A stretch of DNA of 64,000 nt from Actinokineospora terrae. GTDB lineage: Bacteria; Actinomycetota; Actinomycetes; Mycobacteriales; Pseudonocardiaceae. Shown one piece after another: positions 35,767 through 44,633 of this stretch; within the stretch, counting starts at the first letter, position 1; the number at the start of each line of letters is the position of its first letter. Made by a program: the position numbers and the translations under genes. The notes beneath the pieces were generated by a model. It was not told the DNA's origin. It did not search any database and was given only the letters and a program-made list of their open reading frames with translations. The stretch covers positions 106,654 through 170,653 of the forward strand of contig NZ_FOGI01000016.1 of assembly GCF_900111175.1 (NCBI RefSeq), read 5' to 3'.

Positions 35767-35952
35767 CGGCGATCCTCCCCGACTGACTGGCTCGGCGTGC
35801 CCACAGTAGTCGCACCGCCCGCGCAGTGGCGGGGGCCACATGAGCGCCGAAAACCGCGTGATGGCGCAGGTACGCTCACCCGCACAGACGCAGTGCGACG
35901 CGCTCAGGGCCTCCCGGGAGCACGCGCACCGGCATGAGGAGGTTGCACGCAA

Positions 35953-37217
<1,265 letters not shown>

Positions 37218-37218
<1 letters not shown>

Positions 37219-38282
37219 TGGCCGGACCTGTTCTCGCCCTGGTCGGCGCCACCGGTGCCGTGGGCACCGTGATGGTCGACATCATGAACGGCAGGAAGAG
37301 CTGGCCGTGGGGTGAGGTGCGGCTCATCGCCTCACCGCGCTCGGCGGGCAAGAAGATCACCGTGCGCGGCGAGGAGCTGACCGTGCTCGCGCTGGCGCCC
37401 GAGGTGTTCGACGGGGTGGACGTCGCGATGTTCGACGTGCCCGACGAGGTGTCGGCGCACTGGGCGCCCATCGCCGCCGAGCGCGGCGCGGTGGCCGTCG
37501 ACAACTCCGGCGCGTTCCGGATGGACGACGAGGTGCCGCTGGTGGTGCCCGAGGTCAACAACGACGAGGTCGGCAGCAGGCCGAAGGGGATCATCTCCAA
37601 CCCCAACTGCACCACCCTGTCGATGATGGCCTCGCTCGGCGCGCTGCACCGCGAGTTCGAGCTGAGGGAACTGGTCGTCGCCTCCTACCAGGCGGCGTCC
37701 GGCGCGGGCCAGGACGGCATCGACCGGCTCTACGCCGAGTACGCCGCCGTCGCGGGCAAGGAGGTCGGCAACCGCGCTGGCGACGTCCGCGAGGCGCTGG
37801 CCGCGGCCGGGCTGTCGCAGGACGACTCGCCGTTCCCGGCCCCGCTCGCCCTCAACGTCGTGCCGTGGGCGGGCTCGCTCAAGGCCGACGGCTGGGCCAG
37901 CGAGGAGCTCAAGGTCCGCAACGAGGCCCGCAAGATCCTCGGCATCCCGGACCTGAAGGTGTCGGCGACCTGCGTGCGCGTCCCGGTCGTGACGACCCAC
38001 TCGCTCGCCGTCCACGCCACCTTCGCCCGCCCGGTCACCGTCGAGCAGGCGCACGCGATCTTCGGCACCCAGCCCTCGATCGTCCTGGTCGACGACCCGG
38101 CGAACGGTCAGTTCCCGACGCCCGCCGATGTCGTGGGCGGCGACCCGACCTACGTCGGCCGGGTCCGCCAGGCGCTGGACTTCCCGAACACCCTGGACTT
38201 CTTCGTCTGCGGCGACAACCTGCGCAAGGGCGCCGCCCTCAACACCTACGAGATCGCCGAGACCCTCGCGAAGACCTTCTGA
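37218..38282 (+). CDS. asd: Aspartate-semialdehyde dehydrogenase
   Basis: Reduces aspartyl phosphate to aspartate semialdehyde with NADPH. 354 residues: LALVGATGAVGTVMVDIM (NADP binding), the nucleophile Cys in ISNPNCTTLSMM, YQAASGAGQDGIDRLYAEYA, and SATCVRVPVVTTHSLAVHAT with the acid/base His. ATG 37218 shares one base with the lysC stop; TTG 37215 is less likely. Followed by a strong terminator. Confidence 0.97.
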
Positions 38283-38298
38283 TCATCGACGCCCGACC

Positions 38299-38339
38299 GG
38301 CCGGTGTCAGACGGGGACTCCCCCCGTCCGGCACCGGCC
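38299..38339 (+). terminator. Terminator after lysC-asd
   Basis: GGCCGGTG (38299-38306) pairs with CACCGGCC (38332-38339), and the inner ACGGGG/CCCCGT (38311-38316/38322-38327) closes a 5-nt loop, with a partly paired bulge between the two stems. Confidence 0.8.
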
Positions 38340-38380
38340 TTCGTCATCTCGGCGGTCTTGGCTGAGGGAACGGGGGCATC

Positions 38381-39064
38381 GTGGTTGTCGGCGCGCTGCT
38401 GTTGGTCATCCCCCTCGTGGGGGTCTGGCTCGGGATCGGCCGGATCAGGGCGGGGCAGCGGGCCGCTGTCCTGTTCACCGTCGGCTGCGCGGTGTTCGCG
38501 GTGTCCTGGCTGGTCTTCCTGCTGACCCGGCTCGGTGTCTGGCGCTCAACCGGTGCCCCCGAGAACCTGCTGGCGCAGTTCGCAGGCTTCCTGCCCGACC
38601 TCGTGCCCGCCACCGCGGTGATCGGCGTCGGACTCATCGTGCTGGCCCACCTCGCCGCCACCGGACGGCCTGCTGCTCGGCCCGACCCGGATCGCCGCCG
38701 TCCGTGGCTGGTCGCGGGCACCGCGGGACTGGTCGTGGTCGCGATGGGGTTCGTCGCGGCGGCCATGCCCGCCCGGGTGCCGGACCCGACGCTGGTGTCG
38801 GGCGTGGCGGTGCGGGTCGACCACGGGCGCGGGGTGTTCGCCTTCGCCAGGGACGGCGGCGGTGTGGCGGTCGAGTACCCGCTCGACAACCCGATGTGGG
38901 TCGACCGGACCGGGCAGAAGCACGTCGGCGGCAGGCCGGAGTGCCTGACCGGCGACGGCGCGGTGTCGCGGGCGGTCGAGCTGGCCCTGGTCGACGTCCG
39001 CGGTGTGCCGGGGTCAGGGTTTGGCAACCTCCGCCTGGTGCTGTCCGTCCGCTGCCTCGGCTGA
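38381..39064 (+). CDS. Membrane protein of unknown function (227 aa)
   Basis: Four hydrophobic segments: LLLVIPLVGVWLGIGRI, AVLFTVGCAVFAVSWLVFLL, ATAVIGVGLIVLAHLAA and LVAGTAGLVVVAMGFVAAAM. A C-terminal domain of about 100 residues probably lies outside the cell (FAFARDGGGVAVEYPLDNPM...LVLSVRCLG). Two Cys in this domain could form a disulphide. No family recognised. The last 51 bp overlap the end of the converging MFS gene. Confidence 0.65.
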   Translation: MVVGALLLVIPLVGVWLGIGRIRAGQRAAVLFTVGCAVFAVSWLVFLLTRLGVWRSTGAPENLLAQFAGFLPDLVPATAVIGVGLIVLAHLAATGRPAARPDPDRRRPWLVAGTAGLVVVAMGFVAAAMPARVPDPTLVSGVAVRVDHGRGVFAFARDGGGVAVEYPLDNPMWVDRTGQKHVGGRPECLTGDGAVSRAVELALVDVRGVPGSGFGNLRLVLSVRCLG

Positions 39065-40240
39065 GTCCCCGGGAGCCGGTGGACCGGTGCGGCCGGACCG
39101 GCCTGCCGCGGCGGCGACCGCGGCGATGAGCACCCCGCCCAGGCCCGCCACGGCGAACCCCCAGGCCGGTGAGGTGTGGTCGACCACGAACCCGATCGTC
39201 GGGGCGCCGAGCGAGGCCCCCAGGGTGAACGCGGAGCTCTGCAGGCCGGTCGCCGCGCCGCGCATGGACACCGGGGCCAGCCGGGCCACCTCCTCGCCCG
39301 TGGTGGCGATCGTCGGCGCGCACAGGGCGCTGCTGGGCACCAGGGCCAGCGCGAGCAGCCACCACTCGCCGATGAAGAACGCCGCCGGGATGGTCAGCAG
39401 CCCCATCAAGCCCATCAGCACGACCTGGGGCAGCGACCGCCGCACCGCGCCGTGCACCAGCCCGCCCGCGGCCGACGCGGTGCAGATGACGATCACCAGC
39501 AGCCCGGTCCAGTCCAGCTGCCCGCTCTCGCGCAGCGCCGCGACCATGGTCACGTCCGTGCCTGCCAGCACGAACACCGCGCCGCCGCCGACCAGCAGCA
39601 CCCCGATGAACCGGGGCGTCAGCCACTCCTTGCGCGGTATCCGCTCGGTGTCCGCCCGCTCGTGGTCGGCGCGCACCCTGGGGTTGAACGCCACGATGAG
39701 CAGGCCGACGACCAGCACCGAGCAACCGAGCGCCGTGGTGGCCGCCTGCGGGGAGAGCTGGGTCGCCAGCAGCACCGCGACCGCCGGGCCGACCATGTAG
39801 CTGAGCTCGACCGAGATCGAGTCGAGGGAGAACGCCGTGCGCCGCAGCTCCTCAGGCACCATCGCGGCGATGGCCTGCCTGGCGATCGACATCGTCGGCA
39901 GCGCGAGCAGCCCGCCGAAGAACGCCGTGCCGAGCAGCACCGGGTACGACATGAACCGGGCGCTGAGCCAGAAGCCGCCCTCGCACAGGGTGGCCAACAA
40001 CACCATCGGCCGCAGCCCGAACCGGTCGACGACGTGGCCCATCAGCGGGGCGCCGACCGCGACCCCGACCAGGCTCGCCGCGCCGACCAGCCCAGCGGCG
40101 CCGTAGCTGCCGCCGAGGCCGACCGCCACGAGCAGGGTGAACACCATCGAGGTGGCGGCGAGCGGGATGCGGGCGAAGAGCATCAACACCATCAGCGCGC
40201 GAACGCCCGGCAGGCCGAGCATCCGGCGGTACTGCTGCAT
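39014..40240 (-). CDS. MFS transporter
   Basis: A 408-residue permease with about twelve hydrophobic segments. The loop 2-3 signature of the major facilitator superfamily reads GAPLMGHVVDRFGLRPMVLL. A central charged loop (NPRVRADHERADTERIPRKE) divides two six-helix halves. The layout resembles drug or small-molecule efflux pumps (MFS_1), but the substrate cannot be called. It is divergent from the catalase gene. Confidence 0.85.
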   Translation of the reverse strand: MQQYRRMLGLPGVRALMVLMLFARIPLAATSMVFTLLVAVGLGGSYGAAGLVGAASLVGVAVGAPLMGHVVDRFGLRPMVLLATLCEGGFWLSARFMSYPVLLGTAFFGGLLALPTMSIARQAIAAMVPEELRRTAFSLDSISVELSYMVGPAVAVLLATQLSPQAATTALGCSVLVVGLLIVAFNPRVRADHERADTERIPRKEWLTPRFIGVLLVGGGAVFVLAGTDVTMVAALRESGQLDWTGLLVIVICTASAAGGLVHGAVRRSLPQVVLMGLMGLLTIPAAFFIGEWWLLALALVPSSALCAPTIATTGEEVARLAPVSMRGAATGLQSSAFTLGASLGAPTIGFVVDHTSPAWGFAVAGLGGVLIAAVAAAAGRSGRTGPPAPGDSAEAADGQHQAEVAKP

Positions 40241-40299
40241 GCCCCGATGGCACCCGAGTCCACCCGGCGGGTCAACCCATTAACCACTACGGTGGCTTA

Positions 40300-40316
40300 T
40301 CTGGACTGACTCCAGA
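40300..40316 (+). promoter_or_regulatory. FurA/CatR-like peroxide-response operator upstream of the catalase
   Basis: TCTGGA (40300-40305), 5-nt spacer CTGAC, TCCAGA (40311-40316), followed by AAAAG. The arrangement and the bases closely resemble, from memory, the operator bound by FurA ahead of mycobacterial furA-katG and by CatR-type repressors ahead of streptomycete catalase genes. It is 12 bp before the catalase ATG, so a bound repressor would block transcription or initiation. The regulator gene is not in this window. Confidence 0.6.
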
Positions 40317-40328
40317 AAAGGGGACACC

Positions 40329-41777
40329 ATGACCGACCAGCGACCCACCACCAACAACGTCGGCATCCCGGTCGGCAGCGACAACGACTCGCTGACCCTC
40401 GGCGCCAACGGCCCGATCCTGCTGCAAGACCACTACCTGATCGAGAAGAACGCCCAGTTCAACCGCGAGCGGGTCCCCGAACGCGTCGTGCACGCCAAGG
40501 GCGGCGGCGCCTTCGGGTTCCTCGAGGTGACCGAGGACGTCAGCCAGTTCACCAAGGCCGCGGTGTTCCAGCCGGGCACCCGCACCGAGAGCCTGATCCG
40601 GTTCTCCTCGGTCGCGGGGGAGAGCGGCTCGCCGGACACCTGGCGCGACCCGCGCGGCTTCGCGGTGAAGTTCTACACCTCGCAGGGCAACTACGACCTG
40701 GTCGGCAACAACACCCCGGTGTTCTTCATCCGCGACCCGATCAAGTTCCCCGACTTCATCCGCTCGCAGAAGCGCCGCGCCGACAACCACCTGCGCGACG
40801 CCGACATGCAGTGGGACTTCTGGACCCTGCGGCCCGAGTCGGCGCACCAGGTGACCTGGCTGATGGGCGACCGCGGCATCCCGTCGAACTGGCGCGAGAT
40901 GAACGGCTACGGCTCGCACACCTACCTGTGGGAGAACGCGGGCGGCGAGAAGTTCTGGGTCAAGTACCACTTCAAGACCGACCAGGGCATCGGCTACCTG
41001 GCCCAAGCGGACGCGGACAAGCTCGCGGGCGACGACGCCGATCACTACATCCGGGACCTGTTCACCTCGATCAAGTCCGGCAACCACCCGAGCTGGACCC
41101 TGCACGTGCAGGTCATGCCGTACGAGGACGCTGCCGACTACCGGTTCAACCCGTTCGACCTGACCAAGGTCTGGCCGCACGGCGACTACCCGCTGATCAA
41201 GGTCGGCCGGTACGTGCTGGACCGCAACCCGGAGAACTACTTCGCCCAGATCGAGCAGGCCGCGTTCGAGCCGTCGAATCTGGTGGCCGGTATCGGGCCC
41301 TCTCCGGACAAGATGCTGCAAGGGCGTCTCTTCGCCTACCCGGACGCGCACCGCTACCGCATCGGGGCGAACTACACCCAGCTCCCGGTCAACGCCGCGA
41401 AGTCTCCGGTGAACAGCTACGCCAAGGACGGCGCGATGCGCTACTCCAACCCGGCAGACCCCGTGTACGCCCCGAACTCTTACGGCGGCCCGCACGCTGA
41501 CGCCGCTTACGCGAGCGAGACCGTGTCGACATACGGCATCGAGGACGAGGTCATCCGCTCGGCGTACAAGCTGCACAGCGAGGACGACGACTGGGGTCAG
41601 CCCGGCACCCTCGTGCGCGAGGTGATGGACGACGCGCAGCGCGAGCGGCTCGCGGCCAACATCGTCGGCCACGCCTCCGCTGATGTGAGCGCGCCGGTCC
41701 TGGAGCGCGTGATCCAGTACTGGCGCAATGTCGACAAGAACCTCGGCGACAAGGTCGCCACTGGGCTGAACGGGTAG
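40329..41777 (+). CDS. Monofunctional haem catalase
   Basis: Breaks down hydrogen peroxide. The 482-residue length is that of small-subunit (clade 3) catalases. Visible motifs are the distal His55 in RVVHAKGGGAFGFLEVTED, the distal Asn in DLVGNNTPVFFIRDPIKFPD, FRFSS-type RFSSVAGESGSPDTWRDPRG, and the haem-ligand Tyr in RLFAYPDAHRYRIGANY. Start ATG 40329. Likely derepressed by peroxide through the operator just upstream. Tandem hairpins follow the stop. Confidence 0.96.
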   Translation: MTDQRPTTNNVGIPVGSDNDSLTLGANGPILLQDHYLIEKNAQFNRERVPERVVHAKGGGAFGFLEVTEDVSQFTKAAVFQPGTRTESLIRFSSVAGESGSPDTWRDPRGFAVKFYTSQGNYDLVGNNTPVFFIRDPIKFPDFIRSQKRRADNHLRDADMQWDFWTLRPESAHQVTWLMGDRGIPSNWREMNGYGSHTYLWENAGGEKFWVKYHFKTDQGIGYLAQADADKLAGDDADHYIRDLFTSIKSGNHPSWTLHVQVMPYEDAADYRFNPFDLTKVWPHGDYPLIKVGRYVLDRNPENYFAQIEQAAFEPSNLVAGIGPSPDKMLQGRLFAYPDAHRYRIGANYTQLPVNAAKSPVNSYAKDGAMRYSNPADPVYAPNSYGGPHADAAYASETVSTYGIEDEVIRSAYKLHSEDDDWGQPGTLVREVMDDAQRERLAANIVGHASADVSAPVLERVIQYWRNVDKNLGDKVATGLNG

Positions 41778-42085
41778 GTCAGTCAGCCCCAAGCGGTACC
41801 GCGGAGCCCGATCTGTCACCCGACAGGTCGGGTTCCGCCGTAATCGGCCCCGATCGGGCTACGACCGCCCTTCGGTCGGGGTAGGCCGATCCAAACCTCT
41901 CGGCCACGGCGACGCAGTGTCATGGAGTGGCCACCCCTGGTCACCCAACCTCTCAGAACGTGAATCGCACTCCGCTCACGCTCTGATTGATCAAAAAGGC
42001 ATTTCCCGATTCAGCGATGGTTCTCGTCGGATTTCCCCGGTACTGAATTGATAGTCCACACGGACAACCGACAAGGAGAATCTCG
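41778..42085. other. Intergenic region between catalase and Gly/Leu-rich protein genes
   Basis: No gene seen in these 308 bp. The first third holds tandem hairpins that should end catalase transcription: CCCGATCTGTC/GACAGGTCGGG (41807-41817/41822-41832), then a smaller GACCG-CCCTT-CGGTC stem further on. The last 110 bp are unusually A/T-rich for this genome and end in AAGGAGA before ATG 42086, so they probably hold the promoter of the secreted-protein gene. Confidence 0.6.
41807..41832 (+). terminator. Terminator after the catalase gene
   Basis: An 11-bp stem with one G-U pair (41807-41817 with 41822-41832) and a 4-nt loop, 30 bp after the catalase stop. Confidence 0.65.
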
Positions 42086-42766
42086 ATGAACAAGATCGCT
42101 CGCTTCGTCGCCGCGGCAGTCTCGGGTTCTGTTCTCGCCCTCGGTAGTGCCGGATTGGCACAGGCTGAAACAGCCACGATCTCTTCGGCTTCCGTCGAGC
42201 GCATCGCCACAGCCGACAGCGCGCTGCTGACGGCCGTCACCAACGAGGACCTCGCTGGCGTCCAGGTAGCCTTCGCCGACCTCCGCTCGTCGCTGGCCCA
42301 GTCCGGTGACGAGACGGCTCTCAAGCTCGACGCTGCCCTCGGCGAGTTGCAGGGCATCGTGCCCGGGCTGCCGATTCCCGACCTCGGTGGCTTGCTCGGT
42401 GGCGCGACCGGCGGTTTGCCGGGTGGGCTCCCGGGTGGGCTGCCCGGGCTCAGCGGCCTGCAGGGCCTGATCAACACCGTGACCAACCTGCTGACCTCGC
42501 TGCTCGGCGGCCTCCCGCTCGGCGGCGTGACCGGTGGCCTGCCCGGCGTCGGCGGCCTGACCGGTGGCCTGCCCGGCCTCGGCGCGCTGACCGGCCTGCT
42601 GGGCAACCTGCCGCTGGTGGGTGGCCTGACCGGTGGTCTGACCGGTGGCGCGACCGGCGGTGCCGGTGGCCTGCTCGGCGGTCTGACCAGCTCCATCCCG
42701 GGTGCCAGCCTGCTGACCGGCCTGCTCGGTGGCCTGCCGCTCGTCGGTGGCCTGCTGGGTCACTGA
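42086..42766 (+). CDS. Secreted Gly/Leu/Pro-rich low-complexity protein
   Basis: A 226-residue exported protein. The Sec signal MNKIARFVAAAVSGSVLALG...AQA has a likely cleavage after AQA. Residues about 30-90 form a short helical domain (SVERIATADSALLTAVTNED). The remaining 130 residues are almost only Gly, Leu, Pro, Thr and Val in repeats such as TGGLPG, GLLGGL and LPLVGGL, encoded by imperfect DNA repeats (ACCGGTGGCCTGCCCGGC occurs twice within 42525-42580). The very hydrophobic, flexible tail suggests a surface, matrix or self-assembling protein, but no family is recognised. Strong AAGGAGA site; followed by a perfect terminator. Confidence 0.75.
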   Translation: MNKIARFVAAAVSGSVLALGSAGLAQAETATISSASVERIATADSALLTAVTNEDLAGVQVAFADLRSSLAQSGDETALKLDAALGELQGIVPGLPIPDLGGLLGGATGGLPGGLPGGLPGLSGLQGLINTVTNLLTSLLGGLPLGGVTGGLPGVGGLTGGLPGLGALTGLLGNLPLVGGLTGGLTGGATGGAGGLLGGLTSSIPGASLLTGLLGGLPLVGGLLGH

Positions 42767-42806
42767 CCGACCCGCTAGTAGTACTGGTGTGCTGATAGTG
42801 GCACGG

Positions 42807-42856
42807 AGAGCCGGTAATCCGATCCCGCTCGGATCGGGTTACCGGCTCTTTATTTC
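42807..42856 (+). terminator. Strong intrinsic terminator
   Basis: AGAGCCGGTAATCCGATCC (42807-42825) pairs with 42831-42849 along 19 bp with one G-U, closes a 5-nt loop, and is followed by TTATTT: one of the few hairpins here with a real T-run. Confidence 0.92.
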
Positions 42857-42909
42857 ACGCCTTCAGAAAATAGCATGGCGGCGGGTGAATTTTCGCCGCT
42901 ATTGGTGCA

Positions 42910-43566
42910 TCAGGGCGCGGTGGAATGCCAGTGCGAGGCGTACGCGGCGGCCTCCGCGGTCAGCCAGGCGTCCAGGTTGTCGATATTGGTGTTGCGCGCC
43001 AGCCGGTATTCCCTGGCCCGGCGCAGGTCCACCACCAGCGGCTCGGCGCCCGCCAGCAGGTCGTCGGCGCAGACCGCGAGCACCCGCAGCGCCGCGTTCG
43101 CCCCATCCCTGGTCAGGGGCGCTTCCTTCAGGTGGAACAGCACGACCTGCAGCCCGCCGGAACGGCCCCGCACGGCCAGGTGCGGCGCCACCGTCAACTC
43201 CACGCCGCCGACCCGCAGCACCGTCGCGCCGCAGTCGACCGCCGTCAGCCTGGCCTTGCGCCACCAGGCCAGGAAGCCCGCCGCCACCTCGTCGTACGCC
43301 CGCGGCTGCCCGGTCAGCTCTGCCGCCTCGACGGCCTCCGCCAGGACCGCGGCCGGGTCCTCGGCGCGCGCCGCCACCTCGATCGCGGCGAGGATCGGCT
43401 GGTAGAACACCCGGCCGAAGTGGTCGGGGATGCCCTCGCGCTCGTGCGCCGCCACCACGATCTCGGTGCGCCTGGCCCGACCGCCAGCCGCGTACTCCGC
43501 GAACGCCGTCGCGCTCGTCACCACCGTCTTGGCCTGTCCGTCCACCCGCTGTGCCGTCGTGCCCAT
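42910..43566 (-). CDS. Hypothetical protein (218 aa)
   Basis: No family recognised. A soluble alpha/beta protein with segments VEVAARAEDPAAVLAEAVEAAE-type helix, LRVGGVELTVAPHLAVRG, LQVVLFHLKEAPLTRDGAN and a C-terminal NIDNLDAWLTAEAAAYASHW. ATG 43566 is chosen because GAGGGAGAG sits just upstream; an in-frame ATG at 43599 would add 11 residues. The gene lies alone on the minus strand, downstream of a DUF2945 gene. Confidence 0.65.
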   Translation of the reverse strand: MGTTAQRVDGQAKTVVTSATAFAEYAAGGRARRTEIVVAAHEREGIPDHFGRVFYQPILAAIEVAARAEDPAAVLAEAVEAAELTGQPRAYDEVAAGFLAWWRKARLTAVDCGATVLRVGGVELTVAPHLAVRGRSGGLQVVLFHLKEAPLTRDGANAALRVLAVCADDLLAGAEPLVVDLRRAREYRLARNTNIDNLDAWLTAEAAAYASHWHSTAP

Positions 43567-43655
43567 CGCGGCTCTCCCTCGGTCGGTGTCGATCTCCATC
43601 GTACCGCCGGGGTATGACACAAGTGTTCGAATCGTGCGGCCTGACCTGGGCGGAT

Positions 43656-43871
43656 CTACGCCTTCGACAGCTCGCTGTGCAGCTTGAGCACCCGCCCGCC
43701 GTCGTCCTGCTCGAGCAGGTACGCCGGGTTGTCGCCGGTGCCGTGGCGGGTGATCTCCTCACCCTTGAGCGTGCGCGTGATGGACTCCGGGTGCGCCGAG
43801 ACGACCTTGGCCTCGGCCCAGCCCGTGCCCCACTTCCACTTCACGCGGGCGCCCTCGCGGTAGTTCGCCAT
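43656..43871 (-). CDS. DUF2945 / HVA1-type Tudor-like small protein
   Basis: A 71-residue basic protein. YREGARVKWKWGTGWAEAKV followed by ITRTLKGEEITRHGT...PAYLLEQDDG matches the DUF2945 (hypervirulence-associated, Tudor-like) family, a small beta-barrel of unknown role. ATG 43871 gives the family's usual N-terminus. It is 23 bp downstream of the next gene on the same strand and may be cotranscribed. Confidence 0.85.
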   Translation of the reverse strand: MANYREGARVKWKWGTGWAEAKVVSAHPESITRTLKGEEITRHGTGDNPAYLLEQDDGGRVLKLHSELSKA

Positions 43872-43894
43872 GCGCGCGGGGTACCCGCGGCGGG

Positions 43895-44551
43895 CTAGGG
43901 CGACTCCTGGAACGAGTCGACCACCTTCGCCAGCGCGGGCCCGGCGGTCTCCTTGCGCGCGGCCAGCGTCCAGGTCATCACGTGGTAGTACCGCCGGTCG
44001 CCCTCGATCAGGGTGAACCAGAACACGCACGGCTCGCCGTCGAAGGTCCCGGTGACCTCGTAGCGCGCCCCCGACAGCCCGCCGACCCGGACCGGCTCCC
44101 GGTCGCCGACCCTGGTGGCTTCCGAGGGCAGGTCGGCCATCAGCATGACAGCGCTGTCCTCGTAGTCGGCGAAGTCGTCGTAGTCGGACTTCTCGTCAGT
44201 GAACATCATCAGGTAGCGCTCTTGGAAGATCTGCCCGTAGGTCAGCGAGGCGCCCTCGGCCTTGAAGTCGTCCGGCAGCTCTTCCCAGTCGACCGGGATG
44301 GCCAGCGTGCTGTTGCCGTCGCTGGCCCGGACGACCTTGGTCTGGCCCACCTCGCCGCGGGCCGCGGGCGGGGCGTCCGGCGCGGTGTCGACCACCAGCC
44401 AGACCAGCGCCCCGGCCAGCACCGCGAGCACGGTCCCCAGCGTGACCCACAGCCAGGGCCTGCGCCGCCGCGGCGGGATCGTCAGGGTGTAGCCGTGGCC
44501 GCCTGCCGGCGGCAGCCCACCGTGGTGACCCGCCCAGGGTTGTTCGGACAT
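43895..44551 (-). CDS. Single-pass membrane protein with extracytoplasmic domain (218 aa)
   Basis: A short Pro/Gly-rich cytoplasmic N-terminus with a basic patch (IPPRRRRPWLW), one transmembrane helix (VTLGTVLAVLAGALVWLVVD) and an outside domain of about 160 residues (STLAIPVDWEELPDDF...SGARYEVTGTFDGEPCVFWF). The pattern is common in actinomycete hypotheticals with PknB-associated or lipoprotein-like sensor folds. No function assigned. Divergent from the S9 peptidase gene. Confidence 0.68.
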   Translation of the reverse strand: MSEQPWAGHHGGLPPAGGHGYTLTIPPRRRRPWLWVTLGTVLAVLAGALVWLVVDTAPDAPPAARGEVGQTKVVRASDGNSTLAIPVDWEELPDDFKAEGASLTYGQIFQERYLMMFTDEKSDYDDFADYEDSAVMLMADLPSEATRVGDREPVRVGGLSGARYEVTGTFDGEPCVFWFTLIEGDRRYYHVMTWTLAARKETAGPALAKVVDSFQESP

Positions 44552-44633
44552 CGCGACACCGCCCCCAGGTCACGTGCGTTTCCCGCTCGATCAGCGGGCG
44601 ACGCCAGTCTAACGGCCTGGCAGGATCGGACGG

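Noticed and set aside
40284..40295. Second operator CCAC-TACG-GTGG upstream of the catalase
   Set aside because: Only four base pairs of symmetry with mismatched flanks, too weak beside the better repeat at 40300-40316.
42011..42763. Long minus-strand frame rich in Gln, Ala and Thr opposite the secreted protein gene
   Set aside because: It mirrors the Gly/Leu/Pro codon repeats of the plus-strand gene, which has the signal peptide and ribosome-binding site. Low-complexity GC-rich repeats open all frames.
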